The translations under genes and the position numbers were made by a program. Below are positions 8,016 through 14,910 of a stretch of DNA of 17,918 bases, one piece after another. The stretch is from NCBI GenBank assembly GCA_036389375.1, contig DASVQA010000062.1, positions 1-17,918 of the forward strand, written 5' to 3'. This DNA comes from QHXQ01 sp036389375 (GTDB lineage Bacteria; Acidobacteriota; Blastocatellia; Pyrinomonadales; Pyrinomonadaceae). Position 1 is the first letter of the stretch, and every line of letters begins with the position of its first letter. Below the pieces are notes generated by a model that was not told the DNA's origin, ran no database searches, and saw only the letters and a list, made by a program, of their open reading frames with translations.

Positions 8016-11000
8016 CGCGCGCCGGTTGCAACTCTTCGACCAGCCGCTCGAAAGGCACGTCCTGATGTGCATACGCGCCGAGCGTTACTTCACGCACGCG
8101 CGCCAGCAACTCGCGGAAGGTCGGTGCGCCCGACAGGTCTGTTCTGAGCACAAGCGTGTTGACGAAAAAACCGATCAGGTCTTCCACCTCGCGCCGCTGC
8201 CGGTTCGCAATCGGCGTCCCCACGCTGATGTCCGTCTCGCCCGTGTAGCGCGCAAGGAGCGCCTGCCACGCGGCCAAGAGCGTCATAAAGAGCGTCGCGC
8301 CTTCGCGCTGGCTGAGCGCCTTGAGTTCCGTCGTCAAACTCTGCGCCAGCGTGGCCGAGAGGTGCGCGCCGTGAAAGGTCTGCACCTGCGGGCGCACGCG
8401 GTCGGTCGGCAGCCGGAGCGCGGCGGGCGCACCGCCAAGCTGCCTGCGCCAGTAACTCAACTGTTCGTCGAGCACCGCGCCCGTCAGCCACGTGCGCTGC
8501 CACACCGCATAGTCGGCATACTGCACCGGCAACTCCGCGAGCGGCGACGGTTGCCCGGCGCTAAAGGCTGCGTAGAGCGCGGCCACCTCGCGCACCAGCA
8601 CGCCCGTTGACCAACCATCGGAGATGATGTGGTGCATCGTCAGCAACACAACATGCTCGTCCGCAGCGAGCCGCAGCAGGTGCAGCCGGAACAGCGGCCC
8701 GCGCGCGAGATCGAAGCCGCGCCGCGCTGCCTCCGTGATCACCCGTTGCGCTTCCGCTTCCCGCGCGGCAGCCGGTAACTCCTGCAACTCCATGAGCGGC
8801 AGACGCACCTCGCCCGGCTGAGCGATCACTTGCACCGGCTCGCCCTCGACGGTCGCAAACGTCGTGCGGAGCGATTCGTGGCGACGCACTATCTCAGTCA
8901 GCGTCTGCTCAAGCGCCGGCACGTCGAGTTGCCCCTTGAGGCGCACCGCCATCGGCAGGTTGTAAACCGCGTCGCCCGCCTGCAACTGATCGAGAAACCA
9001 CAGACGCTGCTGCGCGAACGACAGCGGCAGCGCGCCATCGCGCGCGACGGGTTGCACGGGCGGCGCTTGTCGCCCCGCGCCCACACGCAACTCGCGCTCG
9101 ACCGCCGCCGCCAGCCCCCGCACGGTCGGCGCTTCAAACAGAGTGCGCAGCGGCAACTCGATCTGGAAACTATCGCGCACGCGCGCCATCAGTTGCGTCG
9201 CCAAGAGCGAGTGCCCGCCCGCCTCGAAGAAGTTGTCGTCAATGCTGACGCCGTCGGTCTGCAACACTTCGGCCCAAAGCACGGCCAGCAGTTCTTCGAC
9301 CGCGTTGCGCGGCGCGGCGAAGTCTGCGCCCGACTTGCGCCCCGCTTGCTCCGGCGCGGGCAGCGCCTTGCGGTCGAGTTTGCCGTTGGGCGCAAGCGGC
9401 ATCCGGTCGAGCACGACGAAATCCGACGGGATCATGTAGTCCGGCAGACGCGTCGCAAGCTCGGCCCGCAACGCATCGAGGTCGAAAGTTTGCGCGTCGG
9501 TTAGGACGACGTAAGCCACGAGCCGCTTGTGCCCTGCGTCGTCCGCGCGGGCCACGACCGCCGCCTCGCGCACGCTCGCCTGCGCGCTCAGCGCCGTCTC
9601 GATCTCGCCCAACTCGATGCGGAAGCCGCGCAGCTTGATCTGCTGATCTATGCGGCCGAGATATTCAAGCGTGCCGTCGGGCAGGCGGCGACCCAGATCG
9701 CCCGTGCGATAGAGGCGCGCGCCCGGCGTGCGGCTGAATGGATGCGGGATGAACTTTTCGGCCGTCAGGTCGGGCCGGTTCAGGTAGCCGCGCGCCAGAT
9801 TGACGCCGCCCAGATGCAGTTCGCCCGCCACGCCCAGCGGCACGGGTTGCCCGTACTCATCGAGCACGTAGACCTGCATGTTCGGGAGCGGGTGGCCGAT
9901 AGGGACGTGCGTGCGCTCGGTGTCGCGCTCGCACAGCCAGTGGGTCGCGTCAATGGCCGCTTCGGTCGGGCCGTAGAGGTTGTGCAACTCGGTGGCCGCG
10001 AACTTGGCGAAGAAACGGCGCTGCAATTCAAGGCTCACGGCCTCGCCGCCGCACCACATCCGGCGCAGGCTGCGCCACGCCGACAAGCCGCGCTCGGTCA
10101 GCACGACCTGCAACATCGTCGGCACGAGTTGCAGCGTCGTGATCTGCTCTTGCGCGACGGTCTGGACGAGATAGGCGCTGTCCTGATGACCACCGGGGCG
10201 CGCAAGCACGACCCGCGCGCCGCAGAGCAGCGGCACGAACAGTTCCCAGATGGAAGCGTCGAAGCTGAACGCCGTCTTTTGCAGCACGCGGTCGGCCGGC
10301 GTCAGCGGGTACGCGCTCTGCATCCAGAGCAAGCGGTTCGCAATCGCACGGTGCGAGACGAGCACGCCTTTCGGTTGTCCGGTCGAACCCGACGTGTAGA
10401 TGGCGTAAGCAAGATTATCGGGCGTCGCCGTGCGTCCCGGAGCGTGCGCGCCGGACTGCGCGATCTCCGGCCATTCCGTGTCGAGACAGACGACGCGGGC
10501 GCTCAGTTCAGGCAGACGCGTTAAGAGTTGCTGTTCGGTCAGGAGCACCGGCGCGGCTGCGTCCGCGAGCATGTAGGCGAGGCGCTCCGGTGGATAACCG
10601 GGATCGAGCGGGACGTAAGCACCGCCGGCTTTGAGTATGCCGAGGAGGCCCACGAGCATCTCGAACGAACGCTCAAGACAGATGCCGACGAGCGTCTCCG
10701 GCCCGACGCCTAAAGATTGCAGATAGTGCGCCAACCTGTTCGCGCGCTCGTCCAACTCGCGGTAAGAGAGTTGCGCGCCTTCGTAGCTGAGGGCGACGGC
10801 GTCGGGCGTGCGCTCGGCTTGCGCGGCGACGAGTTCGTGCAGGCAAACGTCGGTCGAGTAATCGGCGGGCGTCTCGTTGAACGCGTAGAGCACCTGCTGG
10901 CGTTCGGCGGCGGGCAGTATGTCTAACCGGCCGAGCGGCGCATCGGGCGTGGCGCTGGCGCTTTGCACAAGCCATTCGTACTGCGCCCACAGCCGGGCGA

Positions 11001-12240
11001 TTGCCTCAGGCTCGAAGAGGCTGGCGTCATAGTGCAACTCAACGTCGAGCGCGGCGGCGTTCCGCCGACACACGAGCGCGATCTTGAAACGCTCGGCGCA
11101 GACCTTTTGCCGGTAAGGCGCAAAGCGCAAGCCCGCCGCCGTGTGTTCGGGCGCGGGCGGCGCGTATTCGAAACTGAACGGGAAGAAAGGCTCGCCCGTC
11201 ACCTGTGCGTCGCCGGCGCGTTCGATCTGCTGCCACGTGAAATAGTCCTGCCAGCGGGCCGCGTCTTCGAGCGCGCGCTCAGTCTGCTTGACGAACTGGC
11301 TGAACGGCAGCGCCGACGCAGGCGCGGCGTGGACGGGCACGTAGCGCGCGCAAGGGCCGAGCGCCGTCTTTAACTCTTCGTAAGTGCGCCCGTCGTAAGC
11401 GACGCCCATGATGATGTCCGGCTGCCCCGTCAGCCGCCACAGCAACGTCTGCCAGCATGCGAGCAGGCAAGCCTGCACGGTTGTCTGTTGCTGCGTGGCG
11501 AGTGCGTCCAGCCGAGCGATAGTCTGCGCGTCGAAGCGTGCAGCAAAGGTGTGCGGGGTAAACTCCGCCGCATCCGCGCCGGCCGCCTGCTCGCTCGTAA
11601 GGCGCAGGCTATGGAGCGCCGTGTAGTCCTGCTGTCGCCAGTGCGCGCTGCCGGTCTGCATCTCTTCGGATTCGAGCAACTCGTTCTGCCACTCGGCCAA
11701 ATCGGCATATTGCAGCGGCTCGTCCACCGGCTCCGTGCCCTGCACCTGCGTCTCGTAGGCGCTGGCGATCTCGCGCGTGAGATTGGCGAGACCGGCGCGG
11801 TCGTTGTAGAGCGCGGGCATGTCGAGCGCGAGCACGTGCCGGTCGGCGGCGAGCCGTACGAGTTGCGCGCTGATGAGCGGCAAGCGGGCGAAGTCAAACG
11901 CAGCGGGCGCGTCGTCGTTTAAGAGCGCGGCCAACGCTGCGGCGCGCGGCTCGTCCGCCAAACCGCTCAGGTCTGTCTCCGCGACATCGAGCGCGGCTTC
12001 GTCGGCGATGACCTGTACGGGGATGCTCATGCCGGGCAGGCGTTGAAAACTGGTGCGCAGTATTTCGTGGCGCGCGACGATGGCGGCGAGCGCCGCCTTG
12101 AGCGCGTCGGCCTGCAACGCGCCCGTGACGAGCACGGCACACTGCGCGCGATAAGGCGCACTCGTGCCGGCCTGCTGTAGCAGCCACAGGCGCTCCTGCT
12201 GAGGTGAGAGGCGAAAGCCCGCTAAAGTTTCCTGTTCCAT
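5809..12240 (-). CDS. Two-module NRPS, C*(degenerate)-A(Gln-like)-PCP-C-A-PCP
   Basis: This 2143-residue synthetase loads two amino acids as aminoacyl adenylates and thioesters and extends a peptide. Domains: degenerate C about 1-450; A about 467-955 with YTSGSTGQPKG near 615 and pocket Asp661; PCP Ser1011 (AGGHSL); C about 1065-1500 with HHIISDG at 1203-1209; A about 1530-2015 with pocket Asp1725; PCP Ser2066 (LGGHSL); C-terminal charged tail 2095-2143, probably a docking segment. In the first C domain the site aligned to HHxxxDG reads PALYNDR (142-148): both histidines and the glycine are lost, and the later C motifs are also eroded. A codes: DAWQWGLIDK, one residue from the Gln code DAWQFGLIDK, and DAAIAAFVWK, which I cannot assign. 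The second A domain also has an unusual A10 (NDKID in place of NGKxD), with the lysine kept. No E or TE domain is present. The gene starts 24 bp after the oxygenase stop with only a weak ribosome binding site, suggesting translational coupling. Confidence 0.97.
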   Translation of the reverse strand: MEQETLAGFRLSPQQERLWLLQQAGTSAPYRAQCAVLVTGALQADALKAALAAIVARHEILRTSFQRLPGMSIPVQVIADEAALDVAETDLSGLADEPRAAALAALLNDDAPAAFDFARLPLISAQLVRLAADRHVLALDMPALYNDRAGLANLTREIASAYETQVQGTEPVDEPLQYADLAEWQNELLESEEMQTGSAHWRQQDYTALHSLRLTSEQAAGADAAEFTPHTFAARFDAQTIARLDALATQQQTTVQACLLACWQTLLWRLTGQPDIIMGVAYDGRTYEELKTALGPCARYVPVHAAPASALPFSQFVKQTERALEDAARWQDYFTWQQIERAGDAQVTGEPFFPFSFEYAPPAPEHTAAGLRFAPYRQKVCAERFKIALVCRRNAAALDVELHYDASLFEPEAIARLWAQYEWLVQSASATPDAPLGRLDILPAAERQQVLYAFNETPADYSTDVCLHELVAAQAERTPDAVALSYEGAQLSYRELDERANRLAHYLQSLGVGPETLVGICLERSFEMLVGLLGILKAGGAYVPLDPGYPPERLAYMLADAAAPVLLTEQQLLTRLPELSARVVCLDTEWPEIAQSGAHAPGRTATPDNLAYAIYTSGSTGQPKGVLVSHRAIANRLLWMQSAYPLTPADRVLQKTAFSFDASIWELFVPLLCGARVVLARPGGHQDSAYLVQTVAQEQITTLQLVPTMLQVVLTERGLSAWRSLRRMWCGGEAVSLELQRRFFAKFAATELHNLYGPTEAAIDATHWLCERDTERTHVPIGHPLPNMQVYVLDEYGQPVPLGVAGELHLGGVNLARGYLNRPDLTAEKFIPHPFSRTPGARLYRTGDLGRRLPDGTLEYLGRIDQQIKLRGFRIELGEIETALSAQASVREAAVVARADDAGHKRLVAYVVLTDAQTFDLDALRAELATRLPDYMIPSDFVVLDRMPLAPNGKLDRKALPAPEQAGRKSGADFAAPRNAVEELLAVLWAEVLQTDGVSIDDNFFEAGGHSLLATQLMARVRDSFQIELPLRTLFEAPTVRGLAAAVERELRVGAGRQAPPVQPVARDGALPLSFAQQRLWFLDQLQAGDAVYNLPMAVRLKGQLDVPALEQTLTEIVRRHESLRTTFATVEGEPVQVIAQPGEVRLPLMELQELPAAAREAEAQRVITEAARRGFDLARGPLFRLHLLRLAADEHVVLLTMHHIISDGWSTGVLVREVAALYAAFSAGQPSPLAELPVQYADYAVWQRTWLTGAVLDEQLSYWRRQLGGAPAALRLPTDRVRPQVQTFHGAHLSATLAQSLTTELKALSQREGATLFMTLLAAWQALLARYTGETDISVGTPIANRQRREVEDLIGFFVNTLVLRTDLSGAPTFRELLARVREVTLGAYAHQDVPFERLVEELQPARDLSHTPLFQVYFVWQNNPPVTLALPGLELTAQAAGSGAAKFDLTLVMEETAAGLVTRFEYNTDLFDERTIERLAQHFERLLRAAVTEPERAVATLPLLTEAEQQQQLVAWNDTAQEFPQTACAHDLFAAQAARTPDAVALSFAGAEVTYAELDARANQLAHHLRALGVGPEVLVGICLERSLEMVVAVLGVFKAGGAYVPLDPTYPRERLRYMLADADASVLLTTRDLQAQLPESRARVVCLDADSLAGAPQSALHVSSGATPQNAAYVIYTSGSTGRPKGVVVTHRGLCNLVTAQQTALAPRVGSRVLQFASLSFDASIAEIVLALMSGAHLCLASRAALLPGQPLLEMLEQAAITHAIVMPSALAVTPPAELPALELLAVAGEACPAGLAGTWAGGRAFYNFYGPTEATVWTTKARCEAHDERRPPIGRPVANAQVYLLDAHLQPVPVGVVGELYIGGASLARGYLRRPELTAARFIPHPFSTEPGARLYRTGDLARYLPDGQIDFLGRTDTQVKVRGYRIELGEVAAALEQHEGVRAAVVVAADEQRGNKRLVAYVVPSAGQTLTTSELREHLRARLPEYMLPAVFITLAELPLTRNDKIDLAALPQPDAARANENEYVAPRNALEEVLAGIWAETLGLERVGIADDFFELGGHSLLATRIVSRLRDTFHFELPLRVLFEATTVAALAEAMRAHEPRAGESERIARVWQKIKAMGAEAVRETLLAKKTSKGV
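5816..5820 (-). promoter_or_regulatory. Ribosome binding site of the left-edge NRPS
   Basis: Minus-strand AAGGG lies 6 nt before ATG 5809. The stop TAA of the upstream NRPS shares its last A with this ATG (TAATG), a typical stop-restart arrangement that should keep the two synthetases in similar amounts. Confidence 0.65.
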
Positions 12241-12264
12241 CTGTTCTGTCTGCGCGCCGGACGG

Positions 12265-13314
12265 TTAAAGTCCCCGGTCGCTCCAAGGCTCGGCCATCCC
12301 GACCAGAATCCGGCGCGCGCCTTCATAGGGTGCGCGCCCGTGCGCGACGAGCATGTTGTCGAGCAAAAGTATGTCGCCCTGCTGCCACGCGAAGCTGACC
12401 GTCTCCTGCGCGTAAGCAGCGCGCAGATGCTCAAGCACTTCCGGCTCAATCGGCGTGCCGTCGCCGTAACAGGTGTTGGTCGGCACATCTTCAACGCCGA
12501 ACTCGCGCAACAGCGTCGCGCGCAGGTTCGGCTCAAGCGTCGTGACGTGAAAGAAGGTTGCGTGATTGAACCAGACGAGTTCGCCCGTGCGCGGGTGTTT
12601 GGCAATCGCGGGGCGCACGGCGCGCGTGCGCAGGCGGTCGCCGTCTTTCCACTCGGCGCTGATGCCGTGCCGCGCGCAGTGGGCTTCGACGGCCTGTTTG
12701 TCGGTCGTCTGAAACACGGCGGGCCACGGCAGCCCGAAGCCGTCGCCGAAGTTGCGTATGTACATCCACTGGCGCTCGGCGAAGCGCGCTCTGATCTGCG
12801 GATCGATGCGGTTGTAGATGCGGCGCACGTCGGCGATGGGCGTTTCGCCGCCGCGCGTGGCGGGCGTGGCGCAGTAGAAGAAAATCTTCAGCGGCCAAGC
12901 GTCCTGATAAGAGTTCTCGTTGTGCAGAAAGATGCTCTGGTCGGCCGGATGATCGGTCGAGGTGTAGATGTTGCCACTGACGGGGCTGCGCGGCGACGAA
13001 CGCTCACGATATTCGAGCGGCTCGCCGGCGCACGCTTCGATGAACTGCTCGAACTCGCCCGCGCTCGCCACGTTGAAGTTGCGAAACAGCAGCCCGCCAT
13101 GCTCGGCCAGATGCGCCTCGATAAACGCGCGATTGCCCGCCGCCCACGCACACAGTTCGACGCCGCGCACGGCCGGCTCAATCACAAGCGGCAGGCTTTG
13201 CCCGGCGACCAGCAAACTCGTCTTGACGAGGCTCGCGGGTGCGCCGCTCACAACCTTGCGCCGCACAGGATTCAATTTTCTCAGCCCCGGCCCGCCCGCT
13301 TCCTGCTCACTCAT
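12265..13314 (-). CDS. TauD/TfdA-family Fe(II)/2-oxoglutarate oxygenase, SyrP-like
   Basis: A 349-residue mononuclear non-heme iron oxygenase that most likely hydroxylates the beta carbon of an amino acid tethered to an NRPS carrier domain. The iron facial triad is visible: HNE with His131 and Glu133 as the HxD/E pair, and distal His325 in LVAHGRAPYEGARR. Arg334/335 is the likely 2-oxoglutarate carboxylate ligand. GGETPIAD (about 155-162) is typical of the NRPS-associated SyrP-like branch. The start is ATG 13314, with GGAG 9 nt upstream; an in-frame GTG at 13329 lacks this support. The start overlaps the stop of the C-domain gene by 8 bp. The N-terminus carries KLNPVRRKVV, also found in the C-domain protein tail. 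Family precedents are SyrP (Asp) and KtzO/KtzP of kutzneride (PCP-bound Glu). The next A domain is Gln-like, so PCP-bound Gln is my first candidate substrate, by inference. A halogenase is unlikely because Glu133 is present where halogenases have Ala or Gly. Confidence 0.93.
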   Translation of the reverse strand: MSEQEAGGPGLRKLNPVRRKVVSGAPASLVKTSLLVAGQSLPLVIEPAVRGVELCAWAAGNRAFIEAHLAEHGGLLFRNFNVASAGEFEQFIEACAGEPLEYRERSSPRSPVSGNIYTSTDHPADQSIFLHNENSYQDAWPLKIFFYCATPATRGGETPIADVRRIYNRIDPQIRARFAERQWMYIRNFGDGFGLPWPAVFQTTDKQAVEAHCARHGISAEWKDGDRLRTRAVRPAIAKHPRTGELVWFNHATFFHVTTLEPNLRATLLREFGVEDVPTNTCYGDGTPIEPEVLEHLRAAYAQETVSFAWQQGDILLLDNMLVAHGRAPYEGARRILVGMAEPWSDRGL

Positions 13315-13387
13315 GCCTCGAAGCTCCACTTTCCGCCGCGCCCGGCACGGTGACGGCCTTGCGTCTGACCTGTTTCAATTTACTGAG
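13249..13387 (-). repeat. Short duplicated segment encoding KLxxVRRKxV across a gene junction
   Basis: Two 36-nt segments, 13352-13387 (tail of the stand-alone C protein, residues 504-515) and 13249-13284 (N-terminus of the oxygenase, residues 11-22), encode LSKLKQVRRKAV and LRKLNPVRRKVV. By my count 25 of 36 bases match, including an AT-rich AAATTGAA core unusual in this GC-rich DNA. They are 103 nt apart and in different reading frames, one on each side of the overlapping junction. This could be a duplicated docking peptide or a relic of gene fission or fusion. Confidence 0.6.
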
Positions 13388-14896
13388 CCGCGCGGCTTCT
13401 AACTCCTGCTCCCGCGCGCGGCGGCGCTCGCCGGCTGCTTCATCGAGGAGCGCCAGCAACTCTGCGAGCGGCGCGGCCGGTTGCTTGACGACCTGCTCAA
13501 GCAGCAACTCAAAGTCGGCCGCGAAACCGGCGATGGTCTGCGCGTCGAACAGGTCGGTGCTGTATTGCCAGTCGCCGAAGAGTGTGGGGCCGGCATCAAC
13601 CATGTGCAGTACGAGGTCTAACTGCACCGTCTCGCTCGGCAACTCCAAGGGGCTGATGCGGAGACCGGGCAACTCCTGCGCTTGTCCCTGCGCCGTGCTC
13701 TGTTCGAGCGTGAACGACACCTGAAACAGCGGGTGATAACTCAAGCTGCGTTCGAGTTGGAGTTCATCCACCAACTGCTGGAAAGGCAGTTCCTGATGAT
13801 CGTATGCGCCGAGCGTCACCTCGCGCACCTGTCGCAGGAGCGCCCTAAAACTGTCGTCGTCCGCGAGGCGTGCGCGCAGGCTGACCGGGTTCGCCAGCAG
13901 ACCGATGAGACCTTCAAGCTCGACCCGGTTGCGGTTCGCCAAGGGCGCACCCACCACTATGTCGCCCTGCCCCGAGTAACGACGAAGCAGCACCATGAAG
14001 GCGGCCAACAGCGTCATGAAAGGCGTCGTGCCTTCGCGCGCGCACAACTCTCTGACGGCCGTCGAGAGCGCCGCAGACAAGTGCTGGCGACGCACCGCGC
14101 CTCTATAGGTCTGCGCGGCCGGGCGCGGGCGGTCGGTCGCAAGCGGCATCAGCGCGGGCGCGTCCGCCAACTGCCTGCGCCAGTAAGCCAACTGCCGTTC
14201 GAGTTCCGCGCCCGTCAGCCAAGCGTGTTGCCACTGCGCATAGTCCGCGTACTGAATCGGCAATTCAGGCAATGGCGACGGGCGGCCTTGAGCGAAGGCC
14301 GCGTAAAGCACCGCCACTTCGCGCATGAGGATGGGCGTTGACCAACCATCAGCGACGATGTGATGGAGCGCATAGAGAACGACATGCTCGGCTGCGGCCA
14401 ACCTGATCAAGGTCGCGCGCAGCAGCGGCCCCCTTGCCAGATCGAAGGGCCGCCGCGCGTCCTCCGCGAGCAGGCGCTGAAGTTCGCCGTCGCGCGCTGC
14501 CGCGTCGAGCTTGCTGAGATCGACGAGCGGGAGTTGAAACTCCTGCGCGGGCGCGATGAGTTGGAACGGTTGCCCGTCGCGCGCCGTGAAGGTGGTGCGC
14601 AAGGCTTCGTGTCGCCGCACGATCTCGGTAAGGGCGGCGGCAAGCGCCGCGCAATCGAGTTGCCCCTCCATACGGAAGCCGCCGCGTATGTTGAAGAAGA
14701 TGCTGCCCGGTTGCAACTGATCTATGAACCAGAGCCGCTGCTGCGCGAAGGAGAGCGGCAGTTGTGCATCGGCGGGGCGCGGATAGCGTGTGATGGCCGG
14801 GCGCACGTCGGCGCTCAGCTTACGCTTGAGCCACGCTTCGAGCAGGCCCCGTTTTTTGGGCGAGAGCGCACCGATGGTTTCCGCCAGTTGGCTCAT
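13307..14896 (-). CDS. Stand-alone NRPS condensation domain protein
   Basis: A 529-residue protein consisting of one condensation domain with no A, PCP or E domain. It should form a peptide bond between two carrier-bound partners supplied by other proteins. Motifs: LPLSFAQQRLWF at about 46-57, RRHEALRTTF at 94-103, catalytic HHIVADG at 178-184, QYADYAQWQ, and HQELPFQQLVDEL late in the domain. The intact motif and overall sequence resemble LCL-type domains. The N-terminus (LSPKKRGLLEAWLKRK, 11-26) resembles short helical linkers at NRPS N-termini, and the C-terminus is a charged helix-like tail ending with KLKQVRRKAV (506-515) and about 14 more residues. I chose ATG 14896 because homology begins there and it lies 14 bp after the sbnB stop; the longer in-frame extension would lie inside sbnB. 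The ribosome binding site is weak. It sits just upstream of an NRPS whose first C domain is degenerate, so it may replace that activity in trans (inference). Confidence 0.93.
   Translation of the reverse strand: MSQLAETIGALSPKKRGLLEAWLKRKLSADVRPAITRYPRPADAQLPLSFAQQRLWFIDQLQPGSIFFNIRGGFRMEGQLDCAALAAALTEIVRRHEALRTTFTARDGQPFQLIAPAQEFQLPLVDLSKLDAAARDGELQRLLAEDARRPFDLARGPLLRATLIRLAAAEHVVLYALHHIVADGWSTPILMREVAVLYAAFAQGRPSPLPELPIQYADYAQWQHAWLTGAELERQLAYWRRQLADAPALMPLATDRPRPAAQTYRGAVRRQHLSAALSTAVRELCAREGTTPFMTLLAAFMVLLRRYSGQGDIVVGAPLANRNRVELEGLIGLLANPVSLRARLADDDSFRALLRQVREVTLGAYDHQELPFQQLVDELQLERSLSYHPLFQVSFTLEQSTAQGQAQELPGLRISPLELPSETVQLDLVLHMVDAGPTLFGDWQYSTDLFDAQTIAGFAADFELLLEQVVKQPAAPLAELLALLDEAAGERRRAREQELEAARLSKLKQVRRKAVTVPGAAESGASRHE
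13324..13327 (-). promoter_or_regulatory. Ribosome binding site of the oxygenase gene
   Basis: Minus-strand GGAG lies 9 nt before ATG 13314, within the last codons of the C-domain gene. It favours ATG 13314 over the GTG at 13329. Confidence 0.55.
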
Positions 14897-14910
14897 GGCT
14901 GCTTGCTCTG

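Noticed and set aside
5926..8610. Very long plus-strand open frame (894 codons) opposite the two-module NRPS
   Set aside because: It is the antisense of the A-PCP-C region of the NRPS. Its translation is Arg/His/Gln-rich with no domain motifs, as expected opposite a GC-rich gene with few complementary-strand stops.
12265..13314. Oxygenase as a SyrB2-type halogenase
   Set aside because: Halogenases of this fold replace the carboxylate ligand with Ala or Gly; here the HxD/E position holds Glu133, so hydroxylation or desaturation chemistry is expected.
12340..13353. Plus-strand open frame of 337 codons opposite the oxygenase
   Set aside because: The minus strand here encodes a complete Fe(II)/2-oxoglutarate oxygenase with its metal triad; the plus-strand product shows no recognisable family and no ribosome binding site in context.
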